DNA of 64,000 bases from Actinomycetales bacterium JB111. GTDB taxonomy: Bacteria > Actinomycetota > Actinomycetes > Actinomycetales > Actinomycetaceae. Made by a program: the position numbers and the translations under genes. The stretch covers positions 108,770-172,769 of the forward strand of contig FUHX01000079.1 of the NCBI GenBank assembly GCA_900163555.1. The letters run 5' to 3'. The notes beneath the pieces were generated by a model, which did no database searches, was not told the origin of the DNA, and worked only from the letters and a program-made list of their open reading frames with translations. Positions 25,412-34,528 of this stretch are shown here, in pieces; the stretch's first letter is position 1, and each line of letters opens with the position of its first letter.

Positions 25412-28400
25412 GCGGACCCAGCCCGCGTCGGCGAGCGCGCGCTCGAGGGCGGAGCCCCTGGGGCCGGCCGGGGGAGCGCCGTCGATGCGTCGCAGCATGG
25501 TGCGCGGGAGGCGGCCCGCGCGCACGTCCGCGGAGAGTGCTCCGACCGACCGGGTGAGGTCACCAGGGTCCGCGGTGAGCGACAGGAGCGACTTCCCGCC
25601 GCGCTCGAGCTCGATCGCCGGCCGACCGTCGACGAGGACGACGAACGCGCCCGGCCGGCGCGACGGGCGGGGCAGTGATTCGTCGTCGTCCGTCGGTCGT
25701 GGCCACGGCAGGGCCGCGCCCCAGACGTTCGCCGGGTCCGAGGCCGCGAGGACGACGGCGTGAGCGCGGTCCTCGGGTGCGTGTTCGTCGCGCACGTCCT
25801 CGCGTGGCGACCGCTCGCCACTCGGCCGCTCGTGCGCGCCCACCTGGGCGAGGGCGTGCAGCAGGTCGAGCATCGCGGGGAGCGCGAACTGCGCGCCGCC
25901 GAGGCCGTCGACCGCGTAGCCGCGGCGGATCCGCCCGGAGTCCTCCAGCCGGCTGAGCACCTGGTACGCGGCCGAGAAGCCGCCCGTGATCTCACCGATC
26001 CCGGCCGACTCGCGCACGAGCAGGCCGTGCGTCTCCACGAGCTGCGAGACGCGCGAGGCGAGCGCGAGCGTCGGGTCGGGCTCGGCGGCCGCGCCGCGGC
26101 GGACGAGCGACCAGCGGCCAGCGGCGTCTGCCGGAAGGGCAGGGGCGGTGCGCAGGCCCGAATACCTGCCGCCGGCCGGCCGGGCTGCGGCGACCGCCTG
26201 CCGCCGCAGCCCGCCCCGGAGCGCCCGCGCCGGCCGGCTCGGACGGGACCGCGACCTGCCTGCCCCGCCCGACGCACGCGCGCGGACCTGGGCGAGCGAG
26301 TCGTTCGTCACGAGCCCGTCGGCGGCGAGCCACCACAGCGCCTCGGCGACCTCCGACGGGGAGACCCCCGACGGGCCGACGACGCCTGCCGGGCGGACCG
26401 CGCCGCCGGCGTCCGGCTCGCCCAAGTCCCACGGGTCGTCCGGGTCGGGGGCGGCAAGCGAGGCGGCGATGTCGTGGACGGTGCGCGTGGCGCCGTCGCC
26501 GAGGACGCGGAGCACACCGCGGAGGGCCGCCTCGCTCGGCGCCTCGTCGTCGCCCTGCTGGGGAGGCGACGGCTCGGCGAGGGGCGGGGCGAGGTCCGCG
26601 ACGGCGTCGGCGGGCAGGAGGACGACCTGCTGGACCGCCGACCGGCCCCGGTGCGGCCCGCGGCCCACCCAGACCACCTCGCCGGCCGCGATCAGGTCGT
26701 CGAGGACCCGCGGCCGGTAGGCGGGCACCCGGCTCGGCAGGACGTGCGTGTCCAGGCCGGCCACGGGCAGGGGCTGACCGGCGAGCCGGTCGACGACCTC
26801 GAGGAGGGCTGACTCGACCTCCGCGTCCGACGGCGCCTCCTCGTCCCCGGCGGCCGCGCGATCGTCGCCCGACGCGCCGATCCCGTGCCAGGTGAGCGCC
26901 GCCCGGGACAGCGACAGGTGGTCGACTGCGTCGACCTGGCCGCGCAGGAGGTGCAGGGACCGGCGCCGCATGCGCCGGAGGAGGTCGGCGTCGACGAGCT
27001 CTGTGTCGGTGGAGTCCTCCTCGCCCGCCTCCCGCGGCGTGATACGGCCGGCAACGAGCGTGCCGTCCGCCGTCAGGTCGGCGAGGACGGCGTCGACCTC
27101 CCCGTCCGCGAGCCCGAGCCACCGGGCGCAGTCCGCGGCTGTGAACGGCCCGTGGGTCTGCGCGAACCGACGGACGAGCCGCTCCAGCGCGCCGGTCACG
27201 GGAGCGGCGAGCTCCGCGGCCACCCCGGCCGGCGGCTCGATCCCGAGGGCGCCCACCACGAGCCCGACGTCCTCCACGACGACGTGCCGCGGCTCCCCGG
27301 CGACCGTCACCCGGGCGATCCGCCCGGCCGCGAGCAGGTCGGCCACCACCTCGCTCGCGTCGAGGCCCGGTGCGAGCCGGCCCGCGAGCCCGTCGGTACC
27401 AATCGGCCCGAGTCGGCGGACGAGGTCGAACGCGCCCTCGACGTCGCCGGCCTCGTGCAGCTCGGTCGCGAGGCCCGCCTCGGCGGCGACCTCGGCGACC
27501 GCGCGCGGGTCGAGGATGTCGGCGGGGTCCGTCTGTCCCTCGCCGAGCAGTTCCGACAGCAGCGAGGTGTCGAGCGTGAGGGCCGCGGCCCGGCGCTCGG
27601 CGGGTGGGGCGTCGTCGCCGTACAGGAAGCGTGCGGTGTACCCGAGGAGCAGGGACCTCGCCCACGGGGAGGGTGCGTTCGTCCGGACCTCGACCACGCG
27701 CACGTCCCGTGCCGCGATGTCGCCCATGAGGGAGGCGAGGGCGTCGACGTCATAGTCCTCCTGCAGGACCTCGCGGACGGCCTCGAGCGTCACCGGGAAG
27801 TCGTCGAAGCGCCGGGCCACGTCGAACAGGGCGGCGGCCCGGTGGCGCTGCTGCCACAGCGGCTGCCGCTTGTCCGGGAACCGGCGCGGCAGCAGCAGGG
27901 AGCGGGCCGCCGCCTGCCGGAACCGCGTGGCGAGCAGCGAGGACCCGGCCAGCGCGCCGACGACGCGGTCGCGCACCTCGTCCTCGTGCATGAGCAGGTC
28001 GGCTGCGCCGAGGTCCTCGCCCTCGCCGGGTGGCATGCGCAGGACGATGCCGTCGTCCGCGCCGAACACCTGCGCGTCCGTCCCGGAGCGGGAGGCCAGT
28101 ACCGCCGAGATGACGAGCGCCCACGGCGCGTTCACCCGCCGGCCGAACGGCGAGTGGATGACCACGCGCACGTCCCCGAGCTCGTCGAGGAAGGACTCCA
28201 CCACGACGTCGCGGTCGCTCGGAACCACGCCCGTCGCCTCGCGCTGCTCGCGCAGCCAGTCATCGATCTCGGCGACCGTCTCGTCCGAGACGGTGAGGCC
28301 CGGCGTCTGGGCGTCGTCGTCGGACCACGTGCGGGCGGCGCGCCCGATCGCCGTGCCGAGCTCCGCGGGCCTCCCGAGGGTGGAGCCGAGCCAGAACGGG

Positions 28401-30280
28401 ACGCGGCCGGGTCGGCCGGTGGCGGGGGAGACGAGGACCCGGTCGGCCGTCATCTGCTCGATGCGCCAGGTGGAGTTCCCGAGGGTGAACGTGTCGCCGA
28501 CCCTCGACTCGAAGACCATCTCCTCGTCCAGCTCGCCGACCCGCCGCGCCTGGGTGCCGTCGTCGCCCGCGAGGACCACGCGGTACAGGCCGCGGTCCGG
28601 GATCGTGCCGCCGGAGACGATGGCGAGGCGGGCGGCGCCCGGCCGGGCGCGAAGCATCCCGGTGGTCCGGTCGTAGACGATGCGCGGCCGCAGGTCCTTG
28701 AACTCCTCCGCCGGGTAGCGGCCCGACAGCATGTCGAGGACGGAGTCGAAGGCCGCGCGGGGGAGGTCGGCGAAGCTCGTCGCGCGGCGCACGCGCCGGT
28801 ACGCCTCCTCCGCGTCGAGGTCCTCCGTCGCCACCATCGCCAGGAGCTGCTGGGCGAGGACGTCCAGCGGGGAGCGCAGCGGCTCCGTCGGCTCGACCGC
28901 ACCGGCGAGGGCCTGCTCGGCGGCCACGAGAGACGGCAGCAGGTCCGCCCGGTGGACGGGCATGAGGATGCCCCGCGACGTGCCGACGACGTGGTGGCCC
29001 GCCCGGCCGACGCGCTGCACCGCCGAGGCGATCGTCGGCGGAGAGCCGACCTGCAGGACCAGGTCGACGTCGCCCATGTCGATGCCCAGCTCGAGCGTGG
29101 CGGTCGCGACGACGCACCTCAGCTCGCCGGACTTCAGCGCCTCCTCGGCGATCCTCCGCTCGGAGGCGCTCATCGACCCGTGGTGCGCGCGGGCGAGGAC
29201 GGCGGGCAGCCCGAGCGACGTGCCGGACTGCGCCGGCATCGTCGCCGCCCACGCGGCACCCTCGGCCGCAGGCCCCGGGCCGCCCTGGCGCCGGTCGTGC
29301 TCCTCGTTGATCTGCGCCGCGAGCCGCTCCGCGAGCCGCCGCGAGCCCGCGAAGACGATCGTCGAGCGATGGGCGAGGACCTGGTCCACGATCGCGGCCG
29401 CCACGTGCGGCCAGATCGTCGTCCGCCCGTCCCCGATGACGTCGCCCGCCTCCCCGGGCGTCGCGCCCGGGGGCGGGCCCGGGCTCGTCAGGCTCGCGGC
29501 GGGCAGCGCGATCGACAGGTCGAGACGACGCGACGCGGGAGGGGAGACGACGCGGACCGGCCGACCGCCGTCGTCGGGGGTTCGCGTGCCCGCGAGGGCG
29601 GCCGCGACGGACTGCGCCGGCCGGACGGTGGCGGACAGGCCGATGCGCTGGACCGGGCGCGCGGTCAGGGCGTCGAGCCGCTCGAGGCTGAGGAAGAGGT
29701 GGGCGCCGCGCTTCGTGCCCGCGATGGCGTGCACCTCGTCGACGATCACCGTCTCCACGCTCGCGAGCGTCTCGCGGGCGCGCGAGGTGAGCATGAGGTA
29801 CAGCGACTCGGGCGTGGTGATGAGGATGTCCGGCGGGCGGGTGACCAGGCGGCGGCGTTCCGCGGGCGGCGTGTCCCCGCTGCGCACGCCCACGCGGATG
29901 TCCGGGGCGTCCAGGCCCAGCTCGGCCGAGGCGGCCTCGATACCGGCGAGCGGGAGGCGGAGGTTGCGCTCGACGTCCGCGCCGAGCGCCTTGAGCGGGG
30001 AGACGTAGAGGACGCGCGTGCGGCGCTCCTTCGGTGGAGTGGGCCGGGTGGCCATGTCGTCGAGCGCCCACAGGAAGGCCGCGAGGGTCTTGCCGGAGCC
30101 CGTGGGCGCCACGACGAGCGCGTGCTCGCCCGACGCCGCCGCCTCCCACGCCCCGACCTGCGCCGGGGTGGGGGCCTCGAAGGCGCCGGCGAACCAGCGG
30201 GAGGTCGCGGGGCCGAACGGGAGAGAGTCGCCCGGGGAGGTCGCGCCGGCACGCCGATCGGCAGGCGGCTGCGGCGTCAT
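25382..30280 (-). CDS. lhr: Lhr-type superfamily 2 DNA/RNA helicase
   Basis: A very large 1632 aa ATP-dependent helicase, the length class of mycobacterial Lhr (about 1500 aa). It has Walker A APTGSGKT (about 58-65), motif II as DEVH (VIVDEVHAI), motif III GLSATVRP and motif VI QRVGRAGHH, then the Lhr winged-helix/beta-barrel region and a long C-terminal extension. Mycobacterial Lhr is a DNA-damage-induced 3'-5' translocase. ATG 30280 follows the last plausible upstream codon, and the frame further upstream is non-coding in quality. A short Arg-rich low-complexity stretch interrupts the C-terminal part. Confidence 0.93.
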   Translation of the reverse strand: MTPQPPADRRAGATSPGDSLPFGPATSRWFAGAFEAPTPAQVGAWEAAASGEHALVVAPTGSGKTLAAFLWALDDMATRPTPPKERRTRVLYVSPLKALGADVERNLRLPLAGIEAASAELGLDAPDIRVGVRSGDTPPAERRRLVTRPPDILITTPESLYLMLTSRARETLASVETVIVDEVHAIAGTKRGAHLFLSLERLDALTARPVQRIGLSATVRPAQSVAAALAGTRTPDDGGRPVRVVSPPASRRLDLSIALPAASLTSPGPPPGATPGEAGDVIGDGRTTIWPHVAAAIVDQVLAHRSTIVFAGSRRLAERLAAQINEEHDRRQGGPGPAAEGAAWAATMPAQSGTSLGLPAVLARAHHGSMSASERRIAEEALKSGELRCVVATATLELGIDMGDVDLVLQVGSPPTIASAVQRVGRAGHHVVGTSRGILMPVHRADLLPSLVAAEQALAGAVEPTEPLRSPLDVLAQQLLAMVATEDLDAEEAYRRVRRATSFADLPRAAFDSVLDMLSGRYPAEEFKDLRPRIVYDRTTGMLRARPGAARLAIVSGGTIPDRGLYRVVLAGDDGTQARRVGELDEEMVFESRVGDTFTLGNSTWRIEQMTADRVLVSPATGRPGRVPFWLGSTLGRPAELGTAIGRAARTWSDDDAQTPGLTVSDETVAEIDDWLREQREATGVVPSDRDVVVESFLDELGDVRVVIHSPFGRRVNAPWALVISAVLASRSGTDAQVFGADDGIVLRMPPGEGEDLGAADLLMHEDEVRDRVVGALAGSSLLATRFRQAAARSLLLPRRFPDKRQPLWQQRHRAAALFDVARRFDDFPVTLEAVREVLQEDYDVDALASLMGDIAARDVRVVEVRTNAPSPWARSLLLGYTARFLYGDDAPPAERRAAALTLDTSLLSELLGEGQTDPADILDPRAVAEVAAEAGLATELHEAGDVEGAFDLVRRLGPIGTDGLAGRLAPGLDASEVVADLLAAGRIARVTVAGEPRHVVVEDVGLVVGALGIEPPAGVAAELAAPVTGALERLVRRFAQTHGPFTAADCARWLGLADGEVDAVLADLTADGTLVAGRITPREAGEEDSTDTELVDADLLRRMRRRSLHLLRGQVDAVDHLSLSRAALTWHGIGASGDDRAAAGDEEAPSDAEVESALLEVVDRLAGQPLPVAGLDTHVLPSRVPAYRPRVLDDLIAAGEVVWVGRGPHRGRSAVQQVVLLPADAVADLAPPLAEPSPPQQGDDEAPSEAALRGVLRVLGDGATRTVHDIAASLAAPDPDDPWDLGEPDAGGAVRPAGVVGPSGVSPSEVAEALWWLAADGLVTNDSLAQVRARASGGAGRSRSRPSRPARALRGGLRRQAVAAARPAGGRYSGLRTAPALPADAAGRWSLVRRGAAAEPDPTLALASRVSQLVETHGLLVRESAGIGEITGGFSAAYQVLSRLEDSGRIRRGYAVDGLGGAQFALPAMLDLLHALAQVGAHERPSGERSPREDVRDEHAPEDRAHAVVLAASDPANVWGAALPWPRPTDDDESLPRPSRRPGAFVVLVDGRPAIELERGGKSLLSLTADPGDLTRSVGALSADVRAGRLPRTMLRRIDGAPPAGPRGSALERALADAGWVRGPGGLHPPG

Positions 30281-30360
30281 GGGTCCATCGTCGCACCGAC
30301 CACCCACGACCGGCGTGGTCAGGTCCGCGTCAGCGGGCGGGGCGTGGGATTCTTGTCCGC

Positions 30361-30582
30361 GTGAAGCACTCGGAGTTCGCCAGGGCCGCCGTGGACGTCC
30401 TCGGGGAGGCGGGAGCCTCCTCGTACCTCTCCGACCTCTCGCTCTCCGGCGTGGGGTACCGGACCGCGAACGAGGCGCTCGCCGAGGGCTACCGCCACCA
30501 GGAGGTCTGGGACGCGCTCGTCGACGAGCTCGGGCTCCCGGCCTCCACGAGGTGGCACCACAGGCGCTCGCTCGAGGAGTAG
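30361..30582 (+). CDS. DUF3046 family protein
   Basis: A 73 aa small protein (MKHSEF, then LSGVGYRTANEALAEGY and REVWDALVDEL-type segments), matching the DUF3046 family that sits just upstream of recA in many actinobacteria. Its function is not known. The GTG at 30361 lies 7 nt after GATTCT, which suggests a leaderless mRNA. It diverges from lhr. Confidence 0.85.
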   Translation: MKHSEFARAAVDVLGEAGASSYLSDLSLSGVGYRTANEALAEGYRHQEVWDALVDELGLPASTRWHHRRSLEE

Positions 30583-30644
30583 TGGGGCGGGGTTCCGGGG
30601 GAGCTGGACGACACGCCGGGGCGACCCGGCGCGCCCCTCCCGCA

Positions 30645-30668
30645 TCGAACAGGTGTTCGGAGTATCGT
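30645..30668 (+). promoter_or_regulatory. recA SOS box and -10
   Basis: TCGAAC-AGGT-GTTCGG (30645-30660) differs from the actinobacterial LexA consensus TCGAAC-N4-GTTCGA only in its last base. A -10 TATCGT follows at 30663-30668, so LexA would cover the -35 side of the promoter. The leader to recA is about 180 nt and its middle part (30680-30840) shows no further clear motif. Confidence 0.88.
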
Positions 30669-30856
30669 TGTGTCCACAGATGGCGCCGACGCCCCTCCGT
30701 CCACACACCACGTGGCCGGTTGGGCCGGGTGTCGGTGGTCGGACATAGCGTCATCTGCAGCGGGCGCCCCGGAGAGGGACCCGTCCGAATCAGACCAGCC
30801 GTGACCGTCCGAACATCGGGGCCCACATCGAGGCTCCCGCCGAAAGGTGAATGATC

Positions 30857-31981
30857 ATGCCAGCTCCTGGAGCAGACCGTAGCAAGGCCCTCGAGGCCGC
30901 ACTCAGCCAGATCGATCGCCAGTTCGGCAAGGGATCGGTCATGCGCCTCGGCGACGACACGCGACCGAAGGTTCAGGTCGTCCCGACCGGATCGGTCGCG
31001 CTGGACGTCGCGCTCGGCATCGGTGGACTGCCGCGCGGCCGCGTCGTCGAGATCTACGGCCCGGAGTCCTCGGGAAAGACGACCGTCGCCCTGCACGCCG
31101 TGGCCAACGCCCAGCGTGCCGGCGGGATCGCCGGCTTCATCGACGCCGAGCACGCGCTCGACCCGGAGTACGCGAAGAAGCTGGGCGTGGACACCGACGC
31201 CCTCCTCGTCTCGCAGCCGGACACCGGTGAGCAGGCCCTCGAGATCACGGACATGCTGATCCGCTCCGGTGCGCTGGACATCGTGGTCGTCGACTCGGTC
31301 GCCGCGCTCGTGCCGAAGGCCGAGATCGAGGGCGAGATGGGCGACAGTCACGTCGGCCTCCAGGCCCGCCTCATGTCGCAGGCGCTGCGCAAGATCACCG
31401 GCGCGCTGTCCGCGTCCGGCACCACCGCCATCTTCATCAACCAGCTGCGCGAGAAGATCGGCGTGTTCTTCGGCTCCCCGGAGACCACGACCGGCGGTAA
31501 GGCGCTGAAGTTCTACTCCTCCGTGCGACTCGACGTGCGTCGCATCGAGACGCTCAAGGACGGCACGGACGCGGTCGGCAACCGCACCCGGGTGAAGGTC
31601 GTCAAGAACAAGATGGCGCCGCCCTTCAAGCAGGCCGAGTTCGACATCCTCTACGGCCAGGGCATCTCCCGCGAGGGCGGGCTCATCGACCTCGGCGTCG
31701 AGCACGGCATCGTGCGCAAGTCCGGCTCCTGGTTCACCTACGAGGGAGATCAGCTCGGCCAGGGCAAGGAGAACGTCCGCCAGTTCCTCAAGGACAACCC
31801 GGAGCTCGCCGAGGAGATCGAGGACAAGATCCTCGTCAAGCTCGGCATCCGGGACGGCGGTCAGAGCCCGGCCCCGGCTGTCGAGGAGAACCCGGCCGCC
31901 GCGCAGGCCCCGGCCGCACCCGCCCGCGCGCCGCGAGCGGGGGGCAAGGCCGCCCGCGAGGAAGTCCCGGTGGCGTTCTGA
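30857..31981 (+). CDS. recA: recombinase RecA
   Basis: The strand-exchange ATPase and LexA co-protease. It has 374 aa with Walker [10 protein letters not shown] (68-76), Walker [11 protein letters not shown], the L2 region [22 protein letters not shown] and a Pro/Ala-rich tail. ATG 30857 ([13 protein letters not shown]) is preferred over ATG 30851 because AAAGGTGA (30843-30850) is then at a normal distance. No intein is present. The gene is followed by a hairpin and recX. Confidence 0.98.
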   Translation: MPAPGADRSKALEAALSQIDRQFGKGSVMRLGDDTRPKVQVVPTGSVALDVALGIGGLPRGRVVEIYGPESSGKTTVALHAVANAQRAGGIAGFIDAEHALDPEYAKKLGVDTDALLVSQPDTGEQALEITDMLIRSGALDIVVVDSVAALVPKAEIEGEMGDSHVGLQARLMSQALRKITGALSASGTTAIFINQLREKIGVFFGSPETTTGGKALKFYSSVRLDVRRIETLKDGTDAVGNRTRVKVVKNKMAPPFKQAEFDILYGQGISREGGLIDLGVEHGIVRKSGSWFTYEGDQLGQGKENVRQFLKDNPELAEEIEDKILVKLGIRDGGQSPAPAVEENPAAAQAPAAPARAPRAGGKAAREEVPVAF

Positions 31982-32003
31982 CCCGCAGGTACACCCGACG
32001 CCC

Positions 32004-32031
32004 GGCCCCCGAACCCCCAGGTTCGGGGGCC
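32004..32031 (+). terminator. hairpin between recA and recX
   Basis: A perfect 12-bp stem (GGCCCCCGAACC with GGTTCGGGGGCC) and a CCCA loop, beginning 22 nt after the recA stop. In other bacteria a hairpin here lets only part of the transcripts continue into recX, keeping RecX far below RecA. Confidence 0.75.
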
Positions 32032-32064
32032 GCGGCGCAGGACGACGCGCCCGAGCCGCTCGAG

Positions 32065-32565
32065 GTGGCCCGGGCCATCGCCCTGCGATCGCTCTCCGCC
32101 GCGCCACGCACGCGCGCGCAGCTCGCGGACACGCTCGCCGCGAAGGACACCCCGGAGGAGGTCGCGACCGAGCTCCTCGACCGGCTCGAGGCCGCGGGTC
32201 TGGTCGATGACGCCGAGTACGCGGGCATGCTCGTGCGCACCCGGTACGCCGAGCGGCACCAGGGGAGGCGGGCCATCGCGCACGAGCTCCGGCGCAAGGG
32301 CGTGGACGACGAGACCGCGGCCGCAGCCCTCGCCCAGCTCGACGACGAGGACGAGCACGCCGCGGCCCTCGAGGTCGCGCGCAAGAAGCTGAGGTCCACA
32401 CGCGGCCTTGACCGCGACGTCCGCTACCGCCGGACGATCGCCACCCTCGGCCGGAAGGGCTTCGGGGGAGAGGTCTCCCGCCGCGCCCTCGCCGCCGCGC
32501 TTGCCAAGGAGGGGGAGGACGACGAGCTCGGTCTGCGCAGCGTCGTGCCGCGCAGGCGGAACTGA
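32065..32565 (+). CDS. recX: regulatory protein RecX
   Basis: RecX limits RecA filament growth. The 166 aa have the tandem three-helix RecX repeats (for example ARAIALRSLSAAPRTRAQLADTL, GLVDDAEYAGMLVRTR and RRTIATLGRKGFGGEVSRRAL). Homology continues upstream of GTG 32065 through DDAPEPLEVAR, but the open frame has no ATG, GTG or TTG there, so either GTG 32065 or a rarer start is used. The gene directly abuts the mobile-element remnant. Confidence 0.9.
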   Translation: MARAIALRSLSAAPRTRAQLADTLAAKDTPEEVATELLDRLEAAGLVDDAEYAGMLVRTRYAERHQGRRAIAHELRRKGVDDETAAAALAQLDDEDEHAAALEVARKKLRSTRGLDRDVRYRRTIATLGRKGFGGEVSRRALAAALAKEGEDDELGLRSVVPRRRN

Positions 32566-32570
32566 GCGTC

Positions 32571-33314
32571 GTGCACCGCGCGGAGTGGTGGGACCGGGCG
32601 ACGCCCGAGCAGATCGGTCACGCCCACCAGGTGGCCACCGCGTGGGCGCAGGAAGACCCCGACGCAGCGCACGCTGGGCAGCGCATCCGGGATGAGGTGC
32701 GGTCCCGGTATGGGATCGACGTCGACAACGCCGGGGCCGACCCGGAAGCAGTACGCCAGCGTATCCAGATTGAGGTGGACCGTTCGGCAGCGGCCCAGGT
32801 GGCCGCCGACATCGAGCGGTCTCGTGCGGCTGCGGAGAACGTCGAAGCACGCAGGCTCCATGCCCACAGCAGCCAGGAAGAGGCACGGGCCGACCAGGCC
32901 CGCGCGGCCGCCGAGTGTGAACCGGACCCCACCGAACGCGAACGCGCCGCCCACGAGGCAGCCATCTCCGACACCGGCGCCGACTGGGCGCGCGATGCCG
33001 GACTGGTCGGGTACGACAGTGCCGAGCGCCGCGAAGCCACCGCACGGGACCTCGAGGCCAGCGGCGTGGAGCGCGACCTGGTGGCCACGAAGATGCACGC
33101 CGATGTCAGCCACGCCAAGCCCGCTACCGAAGCCGTCGGCACCGGCCGCACCAGCCGCGCCGCAAAAGTCCGCAAGACTCGCGGACGAACCGCCCAGTAC
33201 AACGCACCGGCCTGGACCGCTGACCAAGAGAGACAGTCGACACGACAGAGGGACCGCACCCACGGGTGCGGTCCCTCTGTCGTGTCGTGGTCAGTGCGTG
33301 TGGTCAATCGTTAG
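32571..33314 (+). CDS. relaxase-tail-like protein (mobile element remnant)
   Basis: A 247 aa Ala/Glu/Arg-rich helical protein beginning HRAEWWDRATPEQIGHAH and containing GIDVDNAGADPEAVRQR and HADVSHAKPATEAVG. This resembles the C-terminal region of mobilisation relaxases in actinobacterial plasmids and integrative elements. No catalytic relaxase motif (Tyr, HxH) is present, so it would be a tail fragment or an accessory protein. The GTG lies 5 nt after the recX stop. The last 25 or so residues are encoded by a terminator-like hairpin, so the original C-terminus is probably lost. Family assignment is tentative. Confidence 0.5.
   Translation: MHRAEWWDRATPEQIGHAHQVATAWAQEDPDAAHAGQRIRDEVRSRYGIDVDNAGADPEAVRQRIQIEVDRSAAAQVAADIERSRAAAENVEARRLHAHSSQEEARADQARAAAECEPDPTERERAAHEAAISDTGADWARDAGLVGYDSAERREATARDLEASGVERDLVATKMHADVSHAKPATEAVGTGRTSRAAKVRKTRGRTAQYNAPAWTADQERQSTRQRDRTHGCGPSVVSWSVRVVNR
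33238..33287 (+). terminator. very long hairpin at the end of the relaxase-tail ORF
   Basis: A perfect 24-bp inverted repeat (33238-33261 with 33264-33287) with almost no spacer. Although it lies inside the open frame, its form is that of an intrinsic terminator. It marks the change from about 70% GC to the low-GC segment. Confidence 0.75.
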
Positions 33315-33679
33315 GTGATGTGCCTAGACCACTCGGGGTACGGGCACTCCAGCGTGAGTCCTCCCGGGCCGTCCATCTTGATGCGTGCCGGGTGGTGCGG
33401 GTGCAGGCCGCATGGCGGAATTGGCTCCCCCCAGTGCGAGGACTCCACCACATCGTCCTGAATAGAATCCGCAAAACGCCATGCTACTTTCGCTGGATCT
33501 GCATCGTACTCGAACGTAAGTGCCTTTTGGCGAAACTCTTCACACGTGACGAGCCGGACGATGAACGTACGATCGGACTTACTCGAGAGAGGCTCTGAGT
33601 GGACGTCAAATATGGAGATGTTTGTGTCTCGGTACACTCCCTGTAAGAGGCGCAATACGTGCTCATTGAACTCATTCAC
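33311..33679 (-). CDS. hypothetical protein in low-GC segment
   Basis: A 122 aa protein with no signal peptide; family not recognised. The N-terminal part (LLQGVYRDTNISIFDVHSEP) is followed by a region rich in Trp/Pro/His/Cys (SSHWGEPIPPCGLHPHHPAR and ECPYPEWSRH). The coding DNA is about half GC against about 70% around it, a sign of recent import. The GTG at 33679 lies 26 nt after the stop of the secreted protein gene, so the two may form an operon. An immunity-type or accessory role is only a guess. Confidence 0.5.
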   Translation of the reverse strand: MNEFNEHVLRLLQGVYRDTNISIFDVHSEPLSSKSDRTFIVRLVTCEEFRQKALTFEYDADPAKVAWRFADSIQDDVVESSHWGEPIPPCGLHPHHPARIKMDGPGGLTLECPYPEWSRHIT

Positions 33680-33705
33680 TGATCAGGTCACCATTTTCAT
33701 GACTA

Positions 33706-34386
33706 CTAGGAGTCTCTGTTACTAAGAAGTGTTCCAGAGACTCGGGCGATAAAGCTCCCGCCGTCGTTCATTTTGCCGGTGATGGTGTTGTTGATGACAA
33801 TCCGTGAGAAGGCGGGTAGTCCGGGGATGCTGCCGTGAAATTGATGGTCACGTGTATGGTTCGGGTGCGGGCCATTGGTGCCGGTAGGCCTGCCATTTAT
33901 GGAGTATGTCAGTCCCGATTCATTCACGGTTCCCCTCACGCTGGGCTGGAATGATCGATTCAATCGGAAACCCCACTGAGCGATCGTAGAATTGCACGCG
34001 CGCTGGAACGTGAATATGGAGGTTGTTTGGGTTTCGGTGTACATGCGGCCGCATTTTACGAGGACATCTATTGTGCCTTGAGGGCTGACGGTTCCATTCT
34101 CGCTGGCGCTGGACCCGTTGTCCCTGTATATTTCCTCGCCTTCGGGATCGAACGCAACAAGAAGGGTATAGTCGCCCGCCTCGCCAGCGAGTTCGACGAT
34201 GAGTTCGTCGTCGAGAACTCTTGGTTCATCGTAGGTGTACTCGACTGAGAAGGTCAGACCCCCAATGCCGTTTTCCACATACACCGTCTCGACGGTCTCG
34301 GACTCTTCATCGAGAACGGTAGCGGCAGCGGGAGTTGCGCTAATCAACGCTAGTGTGGCGGCTATAGCAGTGAGCATCCGTTTCAC
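33706..34386 (-). CDS. secreted protein of unknown function in low-GC segment
   Basis: 226 aa with a typical signal peptide (KRMLTAIAATLALISATPAAA, cleavage near residue 22). The mature part is acidic at first and Ser/Thr/Asn/Gly-rich later, likely beta-rich, with two Cys (VKCGRM, RACNST). No family is recognised. GTG 34386 has AAGGAAG about 7 nt before it; ATG 34377 is an alternative. A possible -10 TATATG lies at 34445-34440 on the minus strand. GC is far below the genome level. It is encoded within a conjugative element remnant, so it is probably cargo. Confidence 0.6.
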   Translation of the reverse strand: MKRMLTAIAATLALISATPAAATVLDEESETVETVYVENGIGGLTFSVEYTYDEPRVLDDELIVELAGEAGDYTLLVAFDPEGEEIYRDNGSSASENGTVSPQGTIDVLVKCGRMYTETQTTSIFTFQRACNSTIAQWGFRLNRSFQPSVRGTVNESGLTYSINGRPTGTNGPHPNHTRDHQFHGSIPGLPAFSRIVINNTITGKMNDGGSFIARVSGTLLSNRDS

Positions 34387-34528
34387 GCCGAACTTCCTTC
34401 ACATCGATGGAAGGAGACCATGGTCTTGGGCACTTGACCCATATAGTGGCAGGAGTCACGTCGTTTCCGCAAGAGGTTGGGAGCAGTATCCAGCGTGCCA
34501 GAAGGCCCTGCAACGTGATCGCTTGACG

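Noticed and set aside
26885..30364. A 1159-codon plus-strand frame across lhr
   Set aside because: Low-complexity shadow. The minus-strand frame carries all helicase motifs in order.
30281..32401. Extension of the lhr frame upstream of 30280
   Set aside because: It would run antisense through recX, recA and DUF3046, and has no helicase-like content.
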